A stretch of DNA of 64,000 nt from Labyrinthula sp. Ha (lineage: Eukaryota; Sar; Bigyra; Labyrinthulida; Labyrinthulaceae), in assembly GCA_015227615.1 (NCBI GenBank), contig JAALGZ010000001.1, positions 2,976,001-3,040,000 on the forward strand, given 5' to 3'. The notes under the pieces are model-generated. The model was not told where the DNA came from, did not search any database, and saw only the letters and a list, made by a program, of their open reading frames with translations. Position numbers and translations under genes: made by a program. Positions 34,116-46,231 of the stretch are shown in pieces; position 1 is the first letter of the stretch; each line of letters begins with the position of its first letter.

Positions 34116-37100
34116 AATCCCATCTCTATTTATTGGTAAGGGTTTACGCAACATAGGTTTATTTCTCTTAAGATCAAAGGCTTGCAACTTATCCAGCTAA
34201 AGATGCAATAAATATGTTACCTAATGACGATCATTCTGTAGAGTCAATTATTGTCATAAACTTATGTATACTAACAAATTCCATTACACCATGACTCATT
34301 CCACGGCGGTTGTCATACAAGGAAAGTAAAATTATTCGAGAAAGTATACTTGATGATTTTTTCGTATTTTTTGTATGTTCAAAAACAATTTATTGGGTGC
34401 TCTGTAGGCAAAGGAGCAAACCTTAGCATCAAGGAGGGTTTACTGGTTGCAATATAGTTTATTCACCTTCATTGATACTGTGATTGGACTTCCTAATGGC
34501 AAATTGACTTGCTTGGCTGCGCAGATGGGTCATCGTTATGACCGAAAAAAATAGATTCATCTATTTTGAAAATTGAAAAGAAACTTAATCCTTAAAATTA
34601 CTCAATAAGGTACTGCAGATGCAGCAACATAGGAAACTTGTAGAGTTAGAGTCTTTCTGAAAGTTTAATATATTTTGTTTTCATGCTTTTAGTTGTCGGA
34701 ATTCTGTGAAAAGTTAAAATTTCTCACAGAGCTCTCCATACAAGAAGTTTCAAGAGCAGTTTAAGGCTGATATGAAAATCTAGAGAAAAATAAATTCTGA
34801 AATGAATGCTGGCGACAAAGCTGCTAATGCCGGTTCCCTTCCTGGATAGAAATTATGCTAAGCGACTATACTAAGAAAACATAATCGTATTTTGAGTTTA
34901 GTTTTGAGCATGGTTTTGTTTAATTTAATACTATTTATCATATGCATTTCAATCACTAGTTTCTCGAATTACCTTATTTTTTCTTAGACTACCCCGCCTG
35001 AAGGTTTTATTTTGGGTGCGGTTATGAGTATTCTTTTGGCTAAAAGATAGACTCGTCTACTTCAATTAAACTCAGCCAAACTTTTCATTATGATGTTTAT
35101 TAATGATAATTATTGTTATTCTTAATGACTTATCTGCCTTCATTAAGGTAATCACTAATTATTTTCAGATTAAAACAAAGAGTGGGATTAGAACTTACGA
35201 CAAATAGAGACTCTACCAGGATCCATCTAATATTTTTATTAAATAAAAAGAATAATACAGATAACTTCCCGCATTGTTTATGCTCCTCTCATATGCATTG
35301 TTGTTAAATTACAAAGAGAATTGCGTTCAAATGTTACAAAAAAAGTTAAAGTGATGATCAGGGGAATAATCTATAGTTACATTTCACTATTTCAAAATTG
35401 ACTAAACGACGAAATATTATCTGTGCTCTATCCTTATTATGATATAAATATTTTTGCAACATTTATTTATACTACTTAAAAATTGTGATTATTTAGTAAT
35501 GTCAGACTTTAATTAAACCAGGATTTTTTCTAGAAAAGGGTTATAAAATAACAAAACCTTTTCATTGGCTCCTTGCAAAAAACATGATGGCAGTCATGGG
35601 AGTTACGATTAAAAATGGCTCAAGCTTCAAGTAGGGAAAGTTTAGCAAAAAGTTTCGCAAAGGACTATGACATCCTCAATTACAAATTAGATTTTCTCAT
35701 TCAAGGTAGCAGCCTTGGCCAAATAGCTCTTCGCTATTCTGCTTAAATTACTTTTCACTGTAGAATATTGTATAATTCTAGTATTTATAACCCAATATTA
35801 TGATCATATGGGGGAAGATCTCTATATTTTACTAGTAACAGTCCGGTTATTTCAATTGATCAAGAAATTACTGTAAAAATATAAGTTGAACTGTGAGACC
35901 TTGATTCCTTGGAACTTTTCTATCAAAGTCATGTTGCGTTAATAAATTTTTATTAGCTATAATCCTCTATAGAATACTTACCTGAGAAGTGGATCTCCAT
36001 AACTCTTCTTTGCTACATATAGTAAATTCTTAACAGTGCACAACAAATGACACTAAATACCGCTAGAGATTTTTCTTGACTTATTGATAATTTATTGCCA
36101 GTTTTCTCCTAAGTTGTACATGTTTTAAATTGAAAATAATTAGAAAAGTAATTTACACGATAATTGTTAACTAATTCACACTCAGATTACGAACAGAACC
36201 ATGCTATATGGCTCAAATTTAAAATTAGTTATTCCCAATCAAAATAATAGTCATGTTATTATTGTTAATTGTTTTCATCTTGTATGTATTCTTTTTATTC
36301 ACCAACCAGTTAAAAGTACTAGCATCTTGAATCCTAATGACAATGTCAGGGAATTAGCTTTGAGTACACAATGTACTTGAAAGTTTTCTCTGAAACCGGT
36401 CTATGCTTAACAAGTTATTGTATTTTTTGGAAAATCATCGTATTGTGCTGTATCAGAAATAATGATAAACTACATAGCAGAATTGTTTCATTTACTCATC
36501 AACTACTGAATTCCATTATACTCCCATCTTCACGGTTAACAGTAATCGCTGTTGGAGTGGGAAAACCTCTATTGTTATTGAAAATATTTTCTTCTTTAAC
36601 TTATTTTAAAGTTTGATTTGTGAATTAATTGTTACTAAGATATGCTCAATTAACTCTGTTTTTATATTTATGAAGTATTTAGAGTCTATATGTAGACAAG
36701 TGGGAGGTAAAATCCACATGAAAGTTTTTTAGGGTAGAAAGCACAAGGTGATTACAGTAATTAATAAAGATCTTATATGGCCTCAATTCTCTATCATTTT
36801 GAAGCCTGTTATGAATTTGATATAATATTTCTACATTATTGGTCCACAATTTTAACTCACTATATGTTTTCACTTGTATTGACTTACGAATAGTCAATAT
36901 ATTTAGTGGAAATTGATATTTGGATCTGTTAAGTCTTTTCTTTTATTTGTTTACTTACAATAATTAGGTGAATGTTGTATTTTATTTACAGTGTGAAGTC
37001 TCTGGTTTCTATTTACTGTATGGTATCACTCCAACTGGTTTTAATTTCAAAACACTTGACATCTTCATTTAAGCAATAATTTTGTCTTGTTTCAAATTTT

Positions 37101-40100
37101 AATTTAGATTTTTCGGTTATCGTCTTGTATGAGTAGCAATATTCATTGTTTTATTCTAATAGAACTTATAATTTTCACACAAGTGTAAGATAATGAAAGA
37201 TTTATTGGTGGGTATATAACAAATTAAGGACTTGGTTTATTGGATGATTCAATATTAATTGGTTCGGCGTGACCCAAACCATTTCATTGGTTTAAGTTAA
37301 CAGTTGTAACTATGCTCTAGATTTTATCATGTAAATCTTCCATTGGCACATATTCTATACATCTTTAGCAATCTGTGCACAAAAAATATATTCCATGAAG
37401 ACATGTCATCTTATGACAAGAACTTCTCTATTAACTGTATACCTTGGATATTAAATGAGCTGAAAGTAGAAGATACTGCTTAAAAATTGCTTTAGGAGTT
37501 AGTTAACCAAACAAAGGCCATATAAATATTTTCCTGGTTGTTTTAAGTTTCAAGTTTTCTATAGGCGTCATTCTTGCTTACACTTACGTAAAATATGCTT
37601 GCTTCTATAGTAATGAATAAAACCGTTATTCCTGATTAAGATCCGATTTTAAAAAAAAGTGTATCAACTCGCTCAAAGGATGTAGCAAATAAATATTTTC
37701 ATAATCTTGCTACCTACGGGTTTAAAAATCGACCGTCTTTGTAAAGCCCAATACTTCAAATGTTAATGCATAATTTTATCCTGATTTGTGTAAAAACAGT
37801 AATCTTAAATTAAGCCAATTTAATTCCATTGCCTCTGAAGCTATTCAGCATTATACCAACTTTTCAATTAAACTTATTAAGCTTATATTTATTTTTTTAT
37901 CATGCAGTGTTATAGGTGGAGCAATTGTCTCAGTGAAGTCTAAGGTCAACATAGGAGTGAACAAAGATATTATCAAGTAACCGATCAATTAAGAGTGATA
38001 CTAAAATCTGTGACATATTTCACTTATTTAAATGGTATTCTCCAATGTACCTTTTAATGGTCTTAATACAGACTTCTAACTCAATGTTCTAATGGTGATA
38101 TCTTTGCTACATGATCTTATCTGGGGACTTGTGGCAAACCCCTTCTTACTTGGGTTAGACATCTACATTTCCTAACTCCATTTTATATGAAAAAATATTA
38201 TAGAAACAAATATTATGACTCACGGTTCCATTTTTGCAGAACTCGTTAAGCAAAGTTTTATATAGCTCTTGAAAAGTCCTATATTGTAGTTTTCAATAAT
38301 GGTTCAACTGCTTCGTTAAAGCTAAGCATACATCGAGAGATATAGTACCATCTCGTTCTTTTGTATCTAATTTGTCTCTAACATTTGTACCCCATAATAG
38401 CATTGCCATATCAGTTAATATGCCCGAAATATGGTCTGTGTTGATAGCATCTCAGACACATTCTTTTTTAGCATTGATAATTTGAGAGGATTGACAGTAA
38501 GGGAGTGTTCTTGATTACCTCTTTATTATATTCTGATCTCGCCAAATTTTGTAAACCAAGTTTTCAGATGAGATGCGAACGATGTGATAATCATAATCAC
38601 CCTGTAACTAAACGGAATTACACATTCCAAGCCATATGGTAGCATCTTACCCTTATATTGAATGATTAAATGCTATTTGGAGCTACTAATAGTACCAGTA
38701 TTCTAAAATGACTTTATTCTTGTTCCTAATGAATTTGTTTGGTATTTTGGTCAAAATGGGGTTATTTTGTGCTTGTTATCATCCACAATTTAGAGCACAT
38801 GATCTTGGATCAAATGGCTCAAGAAATGTTAATATTGCAGTCATGTCAAAGCACTAACCGAGCCACTAATATGATCCAGGAATATCCAATAAACAAATAG
38901 ATTTTTGAAATACTTTCTAACATTTATTAGGATAATAATTCTCTATTTATGAAAAAATTTTGGACACCAAAGTGCTACCTGATAAAAACAAAATAAACAC
39001 TCGCTTCCAAATGTAATGGGAAAGCTGAAAAGAAGAAAGGTATGGTAGAACTTGAATTCCCTGTAAAAAGTGTTATACTTGTAAAATTGATGCAGGGTTA
39101 ATAGTGTCATGAGTTTATTGAGGTCCAATAATTTTAAATGATCTCTCTAAATATAAGCGATGGGGATAGAAATTCATATTTGATAAGAAGCTTCCCAGAA
39201 TCAAGAAAATATTAGTGCATGAAACTTGACCCCTAACCACAGTATCCCCTTTCAATTATCCAAACACACGTCAAGTAACTCTTAGCACATACAACAACAT
39301 AAGAACAACAAGTGAAATAATTGCAGCTGATTAGTCCCTTCGCAAATAATGTAAAATATGGTATTTACTTTAAAATGCTTATTTACTAGGTTCATAGCAT
39401 TTTCAAAAGTGCCCTTCTTAAATACACGTTAATTTGATTCGAGCAAAAATACTTTCATCTTAAATAAAATGTTCATCTTTTCGACATAATTAATGTGGCC
39501 TGAATATGAGAACGATATACATTTCATTGTTCAAGTCGAAATATTCAGTATTTTCTAGCTGTACTCGATATGGTGATAAGTAGTGTCGATCGAATTCCCG
39601 CGATTTCATGTGCTGATAATATCAACTTACCCAAAACGGACAATACTCTCATTTCACAAAAAAAAAATATTGTGTTAGGTTTTTTAATCTGGATATTTTA
39701 CAGAGCAATTTTATCAATTTATAAATTCATAGTAATCTGTAGCCAAGTCATTAATTCATCTCAAAATGCCTCTCTAAACTTTTATGTTGGTGTCTACCAT
39801 CAACAATGAGAATTATTTATAAATAAGTAGTGAGTAATTACAGTGACTTTCATAAGGCTGTGAAGATGATGTTGCATTGTTTTCTTTGCAAATACACTTC
39901 ACTTTCTAGGAATTTCCAGAAAATGTTCATATTTACCTCTCAATGAACATTCGAATTTATTCAATTAAGCCGAGTTTGAAAAGCTGCTTAAAAAATCTTT
40001 CGGTGCATATGATAGTTACTTGGGCTGGATAAGTTTCGGTTCTTGTCAGAAGCAAAATATTGTGAGGTTGCAGTATTTCAAATGTGTGCAGGGGAAAGAA

Positions 40101-40239
40101 AGATCGAGACTGTTGTTAAAAAAAATCCTAAACTCTTACCATTACGTCATATGCTAAGGATCAAACTTCAAAAACAAAATTTATCTCGTGGGTACAACTG
40201 CGTATCGGATTTAATAACATTTATAAATAATCATAACAT

Positions 40240-40420
40240 ATTTGTTTTGGTTCTGGTTTCTAATGAGTAAAATGGAATTTTTGTTCGTATCAAATGATTC
40301 TGATTAAATTTTGATTTTCAGTCGATTATCAATAATCTTTCAAACTGATTTTGTCAAGGCTAATGATTATCATTAAGAAAATATGGTAAAAGAAAATATT
40401 GACAATTATGAATTAATCAA
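40240..40420. repeat. Fragment of the MITE-like repeat
   Basis: Contains TCAAATGATTCTGATTAAAT and GATTATCAATAAT as in the left arms of copies D and B, without a recognisable core. Confidence 0.4.
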
Positions 40421-42983
40421 ATCTGATCCCCTAGTTAAGGCTACCACAGGCTGGCAACAAAAAAACCAACGATTTTTCCTAAAATATAGTTAATTGGAAA
40501 CGCATAATCTAGACTACCTATTCCCAATGCACATAGATCTTGAGTTATTTAGCAAACTGTACGTAAACCTACTAGAACATTAAATCTAGCGTATATCAGG
40601 TTCCGGGTAATCAAAATAATAAACTCTTATGCGGGTGCACATGGTTTATGAACAAGCTCGACTTATAAAACTTCCTCAGCTGCATTGATTTTGCAGTTCT
40701 GATTGCATACATCAAAAGAAGATTTAATCTTGGCTTATTCTTCAGGGTGTTCAATGAAGATGAATATCTTTAACCTAAAAAAAGGCCGATCTGAATGACT
40801 TCTTTCTCAGATTTTACTGTTTTCAAATATTCATCCCAAAGAATATAGCAACGTGAACAATAAAGTTAAAAGCTATCATGGTCTTTTGATCTCTGAGGAT
40901 CTCATTCGATGTGAAATTTCAGTCAATTCTGTAAGTTCTTGCTGTTGTAGTCAACGTAAGCAAGCTAACCCATATCCAGAGATTTCATCTGTTGAGAATC
41001 TGAAAACCTAGAGCTAGAGAGTTGACAGGGTTTCCATGGCCTTGCGTTAAATTGGCCGGAGTCACTCCAAGTACCAAAGAACTGTGAACTTTGCCTCTGC
41101 AATGGGTACTGAATAGATTGTAGAAGTTCTTAACGAAATTATTAACATTGGATAAAACTCCGAGTCTCTACCAAAAACGGTCGAAGAAAATCAACAAACA
41201 CATGGATAGACTTCGTTTATAGATCCTCTTACCTAAAAGAACGAGGTAATTGAAAATGGGAAAACTTTAATGTTTAGGAGAATTCTGTATGTGCTCTCTT
41301 GAAAAACCTCTTATTTTCTAGGGTTTCAATATTCTGAGCATGGAAACTCGGTTTTGTCCGGTATTCCTGAATGAAATATAATGAGAAACAGGACGATTTA
41401 GGCTATGGCAACTACCCCAGTATATAGGCACCCCAAGATCTCTCCAAGTTTTTTCCAGGCATATTGGGCGTAGTTCGTTGTTAACGTAGGCTGTAAATAA
41501 TCAGCATAAGCTCACTTCACTTCAAACTCAACATTATAATAGTTGAGACAGAATTATTAATCCTAAAATTACGAACTTGAATTTTAAGCTTCGCTTGGGG
41601 TAGTTTTCAGCAAAGATGGACGGAAAAATACAAGGTTTAATTTAGTGTTGCTGATTTCTTACAGAGATTTCTGTTAGATTTTCTAAAACACAATTTCGAA
41701 ATGTTTGTTTTCCTAGTTCTATCATTCCTAAAAACATTACCCCTCATATTCAGTGCCTCAGAAAAGACCTTCGTAAGCTATAGGACAAAAACACACAATC
41801 AGTTCAATAAAAAAATGTTGTCTGGGGACTTCTTTGACGATATTTGCAAACATTAGCTAGGTTCTCATGAAGATAGGAGCTTTCTTTCATAATAGTGCTT
41901 AGATGCGCAGGCACTCCGAAGTAGTATTTGTTTAAGGAACGTAGTCTTCTTTTGGTTAGCTACATTCTACGTGGTCAACCTCAAGAACGCGGAGCTGGGT
42001 ACTTGAATTTGTGCATATGTTTGCTAAGAAAGTTCTGGTACCCTGCTCCCTCTGCGGTCAAGACTAGATTGGCATAATGTATCTAATTCATATACGCATT
42101 GCATATGGATGTCTGTGCAAGTCAGTTAATGCTCACTTATGAAGAAAACCATGGTTAGGATGACAACTAGTGATCAGGAGTGTAGTGGCACGCATATTAA
42201 GTCATACAAGTGATTGCACAGTTAAGGCTAAGATCCTAAAATATTGTTTCTCAAGGAAGAAAATTATCAAATGTTATTAGCCACAACACCCAGTGAAATA
42301 AATTCAAACTCCAAAAAAAAATAATTAAAGATCAATCAAAATATTTGGAAAAAAATTAAGGAAGAATATATAAAGCTTTATGAAATAAGAATATAGTATT
42401 ACCATATCAATATCAACCTCAATACCCTGGTTAATAAATAAATAGTTCCGCTTAAAGAAAGTCTGACCGGGAAGTTATTACAATTTTTTTTTATTTTTTA
42501 GAAATCTTATCCACTCTTTAATTTTAAAACATCAGTCTTTCGCAATTTTTATCATTTGATCTTCAGATATGAATATTTTCTTTCAAGTACAAACTAAAAC
42601 TTTGGTAAACACAAATCAATACGAGCCGGGTAAAAGGTTGTGTGTCATCTAGTTATTTAATCGACTATTAAGTACTTTACCCTTTTTTATCCAACATACT
42701 TTGGAAAACCATTCACAATATTTTTAGCTTCTCCTTTTTATCTTCCTATAATACGTATTATACTAATTAACGGTTCGCTGCTCTTACCATAACTATTTCG
42801 GTAAGAGTGTGATTTACGAAGCTTCGTACTGCATACCTATCCGTTGAGTACATAAAGAAGAACTCGACTAGAAGGAAAAGTAGAACGTACTCCTGAATTA
42901 GTTTTACCAACGTATAAAGTGGTTCTATTAAGATAGAAAGAAACGGACAGCGATAACAAAGGTTCTGTGAACATTTTCTTGAT

Positions 42984-44220
42984 ATGGAGCTACTTCAAGT
43001 GACTGATCTACATGTAACACGTACTCACGTAAAACCATCCCGGCAAGTGGCAAGAACACCAATTTCGAAGGTAAAAAAAGGACAACGATCTTATGAAGTG
43101 TTTCTAAGTTTTGTAGCAGTTGACTCTGATGGGGTAAGTTTTTGTTTTGTTGTAATTTTGTAGAAGAAGAATGGGGAGAAAATTCTTTCAAAGGAGTGTT
43201 TTCATTCATGGCTTCATTCTCGAAAAGGAACAATTATGCATCCGAAAGACTCGTTTCGAAGAACTTTTTTGTCTCATTTAACAGGTAATCATGGCCGCAA
43301 GCCTTTTGAAGAAGAGGTGGAAGCTTCACTTTTGCGAATCTTACGAAAAAGGAACGAAAACAATGAACCAATAAATCCTTGGGTTGAAGTTTTCGGTGAC
43401 GGTGAAAAGAAAACCCAAGGGAAGAAATTAATGAACACAAATAGAACATCAAGATATAACAAAGCTTTTGGATTTCATGAAAAGAAAAAATTAAAAGGTG
43501 TTAGAGCTAAGATTTCAACGGCTAAGAATAGAGTGACGCACAAGAGGAGACCGGAAGATTCGGTTATAGGACCACAGGTTCTTGATTCCGGAAGTATAGT
43601 GGATGACTGCAACAACTTACAGGTAGTACAAAGAACTAAACTCCAGCGAATGCAGCCAACAGTGACACTATGTACTTTGCTTAATCTATCTCCTCAAGAT
43701 TTGATCCATCGAAACAGTGTTGCCCAGCAGTATAACGTGAACATAGATCCGATAGTTATCGCGCACTCCTATCAGATGCTTTTTGAAACAGATATAAGGT
43801 TGTCAAAGCAGTTTGTATTTCCTCCTCCTGAAGAGTGTCACTTTGTTCCCAACGGTATTTTTCTTTCATTATTTTTATCCTGTAGGTCCTTTAGCACATT
43901 GTTCTTTTAAACACTTAACTTGGGAAGGCGCCTGGGGTGATGAAACGGCAGAGCTATTTTTTGGTGATCTAACAAAAGTTCATGCACTTCAGATGTATGA
44001 TAGTTACGTTGAATTTACAAACACACTGAAGTTCCTTTATCCTTACTTGGAGCTACATAGAAAGGCTTGGTTTCGATGCAGATTGAAACACAAATTAGGA
44101 ACTAGTACAATGCTTGTTTATGTTGAAAGGGTAGGTGACTTTGATTATTGTACAGCACAGGATCAAAGTGGCATAATAAATAAACGTCTCAACATATGTG
44201 ACAGAAAGTTTCTAGTTTAA
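42984..44220 (+). CDS. Three-exon protein of unknown function (391 aa)
   Basis: Exons 42984-43133, 43164-43854 and 43886-44220, with introns of 30 and 31 nt. The longest single open frame begins at 43236, but 24 codons upstream of it continue cleanly to an AG acceptor. An open 50-codon exon with its own ATG lies before a GTAAGT donor, so the real start is placed at 42984. The N-terminus reads MELLQVTDLHV and then SYEVFLSFVAVDSDG. The middle is basic (KKKLKGVRAKISTAKNR). The C-terminal exon is globular and aromatic-rich (LTWEGAWGDETAELFFGD, FLYPYLELHRKAWFRCRLKH). No known domain is recognised. The basic centre would fit a nuclear protein, but that is only inference. The next element downstream is the LTR retrotransposon, about 1 kb away. 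Confidence 0.8.
43134..43163 (+). other. 30-nt intron 1 of the 391-aa gene
   Basis: GTAAGT donor, T-rich body and TTTGTAG acceptor; phase 0. Removal links VAVDSDG to KKNGEKILSKECFHSW. Confidence 0.82.
43855..43885 (+). other. 31-nt intron 2 of the 391-aa gene
   Basis: GTATTT donor and CCTGTAG acceptor. Removal links ECHFVPN to GPLAHCSFKHLTW and keeps the frame across two otherwise overlapping open frames. Confidence 0.85.
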
Positions 44221-45243
44221 TTGTACTAATTGTTTATTATTAAATTGTTTTTGTTCTTATTGCTTAAACTCCCAAATGTTTTCTGGTAGCAAGGCAATTG
44301 TTAGTTTGATTCCAATGCCAACATAATGTATCAGAGTATTTCTTATCTTGAATGAGTTTTGTATTTTGCATTGTCAGCATTTTCATGAAACTGTGTTTAA
44401 GAATGTAAAGATTATTTAAAGTACCTTTATGATGAAGCAATGGATTATCAGGTCTATGAAAACTCCCTTTGGACTCAGTTGACGTTTGATGAAGAAAATG
44501 AATGGTAAACTTTGGAGGAAGTAAATGAATATCTAGCACAGGAGTTTATATTAAGTTGATCTTAAATAACGCTAATCATATGTCTTCTTTTACCGTGCTG
44601 CATTGACTCTTGATCATGCCATTTTTAGAATCGTATGATTTCTCTGTACCAGCATGTTCAACAGCTGGATTATGTAGGTACATAAACCCAATTAACTCAA
44701 AAATTAAGAACTGGAAGTATTAGATACTTGAGCACAGAATTGGAAAATTAACACTTAATTGTAGGAAATGCATAAAAACTAGCTATTTAGGGCTTGGTCT
44801 TGTTCGTGGCATCAAATGAATCGAAAAATATTCTAAGAGCTCGTTTAGTGCTTTATTTGTTCAGCCCGTAATTATTTAATTCTTCTAGTATTAGTATTTC
44901 CGACATTAAGAAAATTATAGCTGGTCAGAAGGTTAGCAAACACTATAATGTTAGTAAAAGCTAAAGAATAACCTGTGGTATTCCTGGCAACTATTACAGT
45001 TATCAAGACAAATGTCTTCAGTCCTAGCACTTCTCATCCCTCGTAGCTTCAATGGCTTTATCTTATAATTCAAAAATTTTAGTTTTCACATTATTTATAT
45101 GTTTTTCATGATTTGACTTCATCTTGCAAAGTTCAGGTTAATATCAGTAGTTGTGAGAATTAATACATAATAGGAGCCGAAATATGGTATTATTATCTAG
45201 AGTATTAAAAGAAACTCTGATTCTGTTTCTTGCTCAACTTTAT
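44221..45243. other. Intergenic, no gene recognised
   Basis: AT-rich spacer between the 391-aa gene and the 5' LTR. It should contain the gene's 3' untranslated region. Only short chance open frames. Confidence 0.55.
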
Positions 45244-45520
45244 GTATCGTTATGAGGTTTTGATGTATTACTTATTTCTAGATTAATAGATATGTATGAT
45301 TGGTTAGTTAAATTAATATAATTGGATAAAGCTATGACCAAAAGAGTCATAGACAGAAATCCAAGGAATCACAAAAAAGGGAAGGGAATAAAAGTCAAGT
45401 TAAGGTTAACACTTAAGAGGAATAACAAGCAATACAAGTACAACTGATCAAGGAAAATAAAAGATAACGTTCACGTGATACGTATCTATTTGACGCTACA
45501 AGATACCAAATAGATCCATT
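45244..45520 (+). repeat. 5' LTR of the Ty3/gypsy element
   Basis: 277 bp, direct repeat of 56434-56710. Shared sequence starts GTATCGTTATGAGG and ends at TCCATT. The ends do not show a clear TG...CA pair, so each border may be off by one or two bases. Confidence 0.93.
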
Positions 45521-45738
45521 GTAATTACAAGGCAAGAGGTAAAGTCGATACATAACGATCGAGATGCAGAAATCGCGAGAGGAGAGACTTTTGGAAAGAG
45601 AAAGAAGGAAGAAATTAGAGGAGGAAGAAGAGGAGCGAAGAAGGAGAGAAGAAGAGGAAGAGGAGGAGCAAGAAGAGCTTTTTGGAGCTAGCTCGTCATC
45701 GGAAGACGGCGGCGACGAAGCAGAAGGTCGGAATGAGG

Positions 45739-45785
45739 AATTAAGCGACTTTCTCAGCGCTGCGCGCTGAGAAAGTCGCTTAATT
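45739..45785. repeat. Perfect hairpin, 22-bp arms and 3-base loop
   Basis: Bases 45739-45760 and 45764-45785 are exact reverse complements around TGC. The hairpin lies in the gag-like region of the LTR element, about 220 bp after the 5' LTR. Confidence 0.9.
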
Positions 45786-46223
45786 TGCCGACGGATGATG
45801 AAACGGAAGACGCTACGGAAGATAGCGCGTCGGAAAATACCGGCCAAAAAGCCGACCAAGTAGCGGCGGTTGAGGCAAACTGTGTCGCGATAGGAGCGCC
45901 GGGCCGGGATGACCCCAAACCAGACACGGTAGCCGAAATCAGGATAATATCCGAGGCGGAGAGTGAGGTCGCCGTCGCAGAAGAGGAGGCGAGAGATGAA
46001 GCCGCCGCCGCCGCGGAAGGAAAGGCGGAAAACCAATCCGCTGTTGTAGAAGATGAGGCGGAAATTATGGACCTGACTCAGCCGGCGGAAGCGGCTAAGG
46101 ATGTCAAGGCTACCTTGTCGACTCTGGTGCCGGATGATGAGGCTGCCTCAAGCGACGAGGCGCTTAATATTGAGAAACCGACAACCCTTGAGCGGGTAAT
46201 TTTAAAAGATCGGAAAAAGGTTG

Positions 46224-46231
46224 CTGGGGAG
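46224..46231 (+). repeat. Left target-site duplication of the hAT insertion
   Basis: CTGGGGAG directly before the left terminal repeat. It matches CTGAGGAG after the right end in 7 of 8 positions. Eight base pairs is the hAT superfamily length. Confidence 0.85.

Larger units (their letters stand above)
31254..42983. other. Gene desert of about 11.7 kb with MITE-like repeats
   Basis: Very AT-rich. No open frame above about 100 codons and none resembling a known protein. Two good copies of the MITE-like repeat (32690-33140, 33655-34115) lie here, with a partial terminal fragment near 40240-40420. The 3' untranslated region of the CCCH gene lies at the left end. Multi-exon genes with very short exons cannot be excluded. 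Confidence 0.5.

Noticed and set aside
45413-46036. Long minus-strand open frame of 207 codons
   Set aside because: It lies antisense to the LTR and gag-like region and its Ser/Arg runs mirror the Glu/Arg-rich sense strand; it is a shadow.
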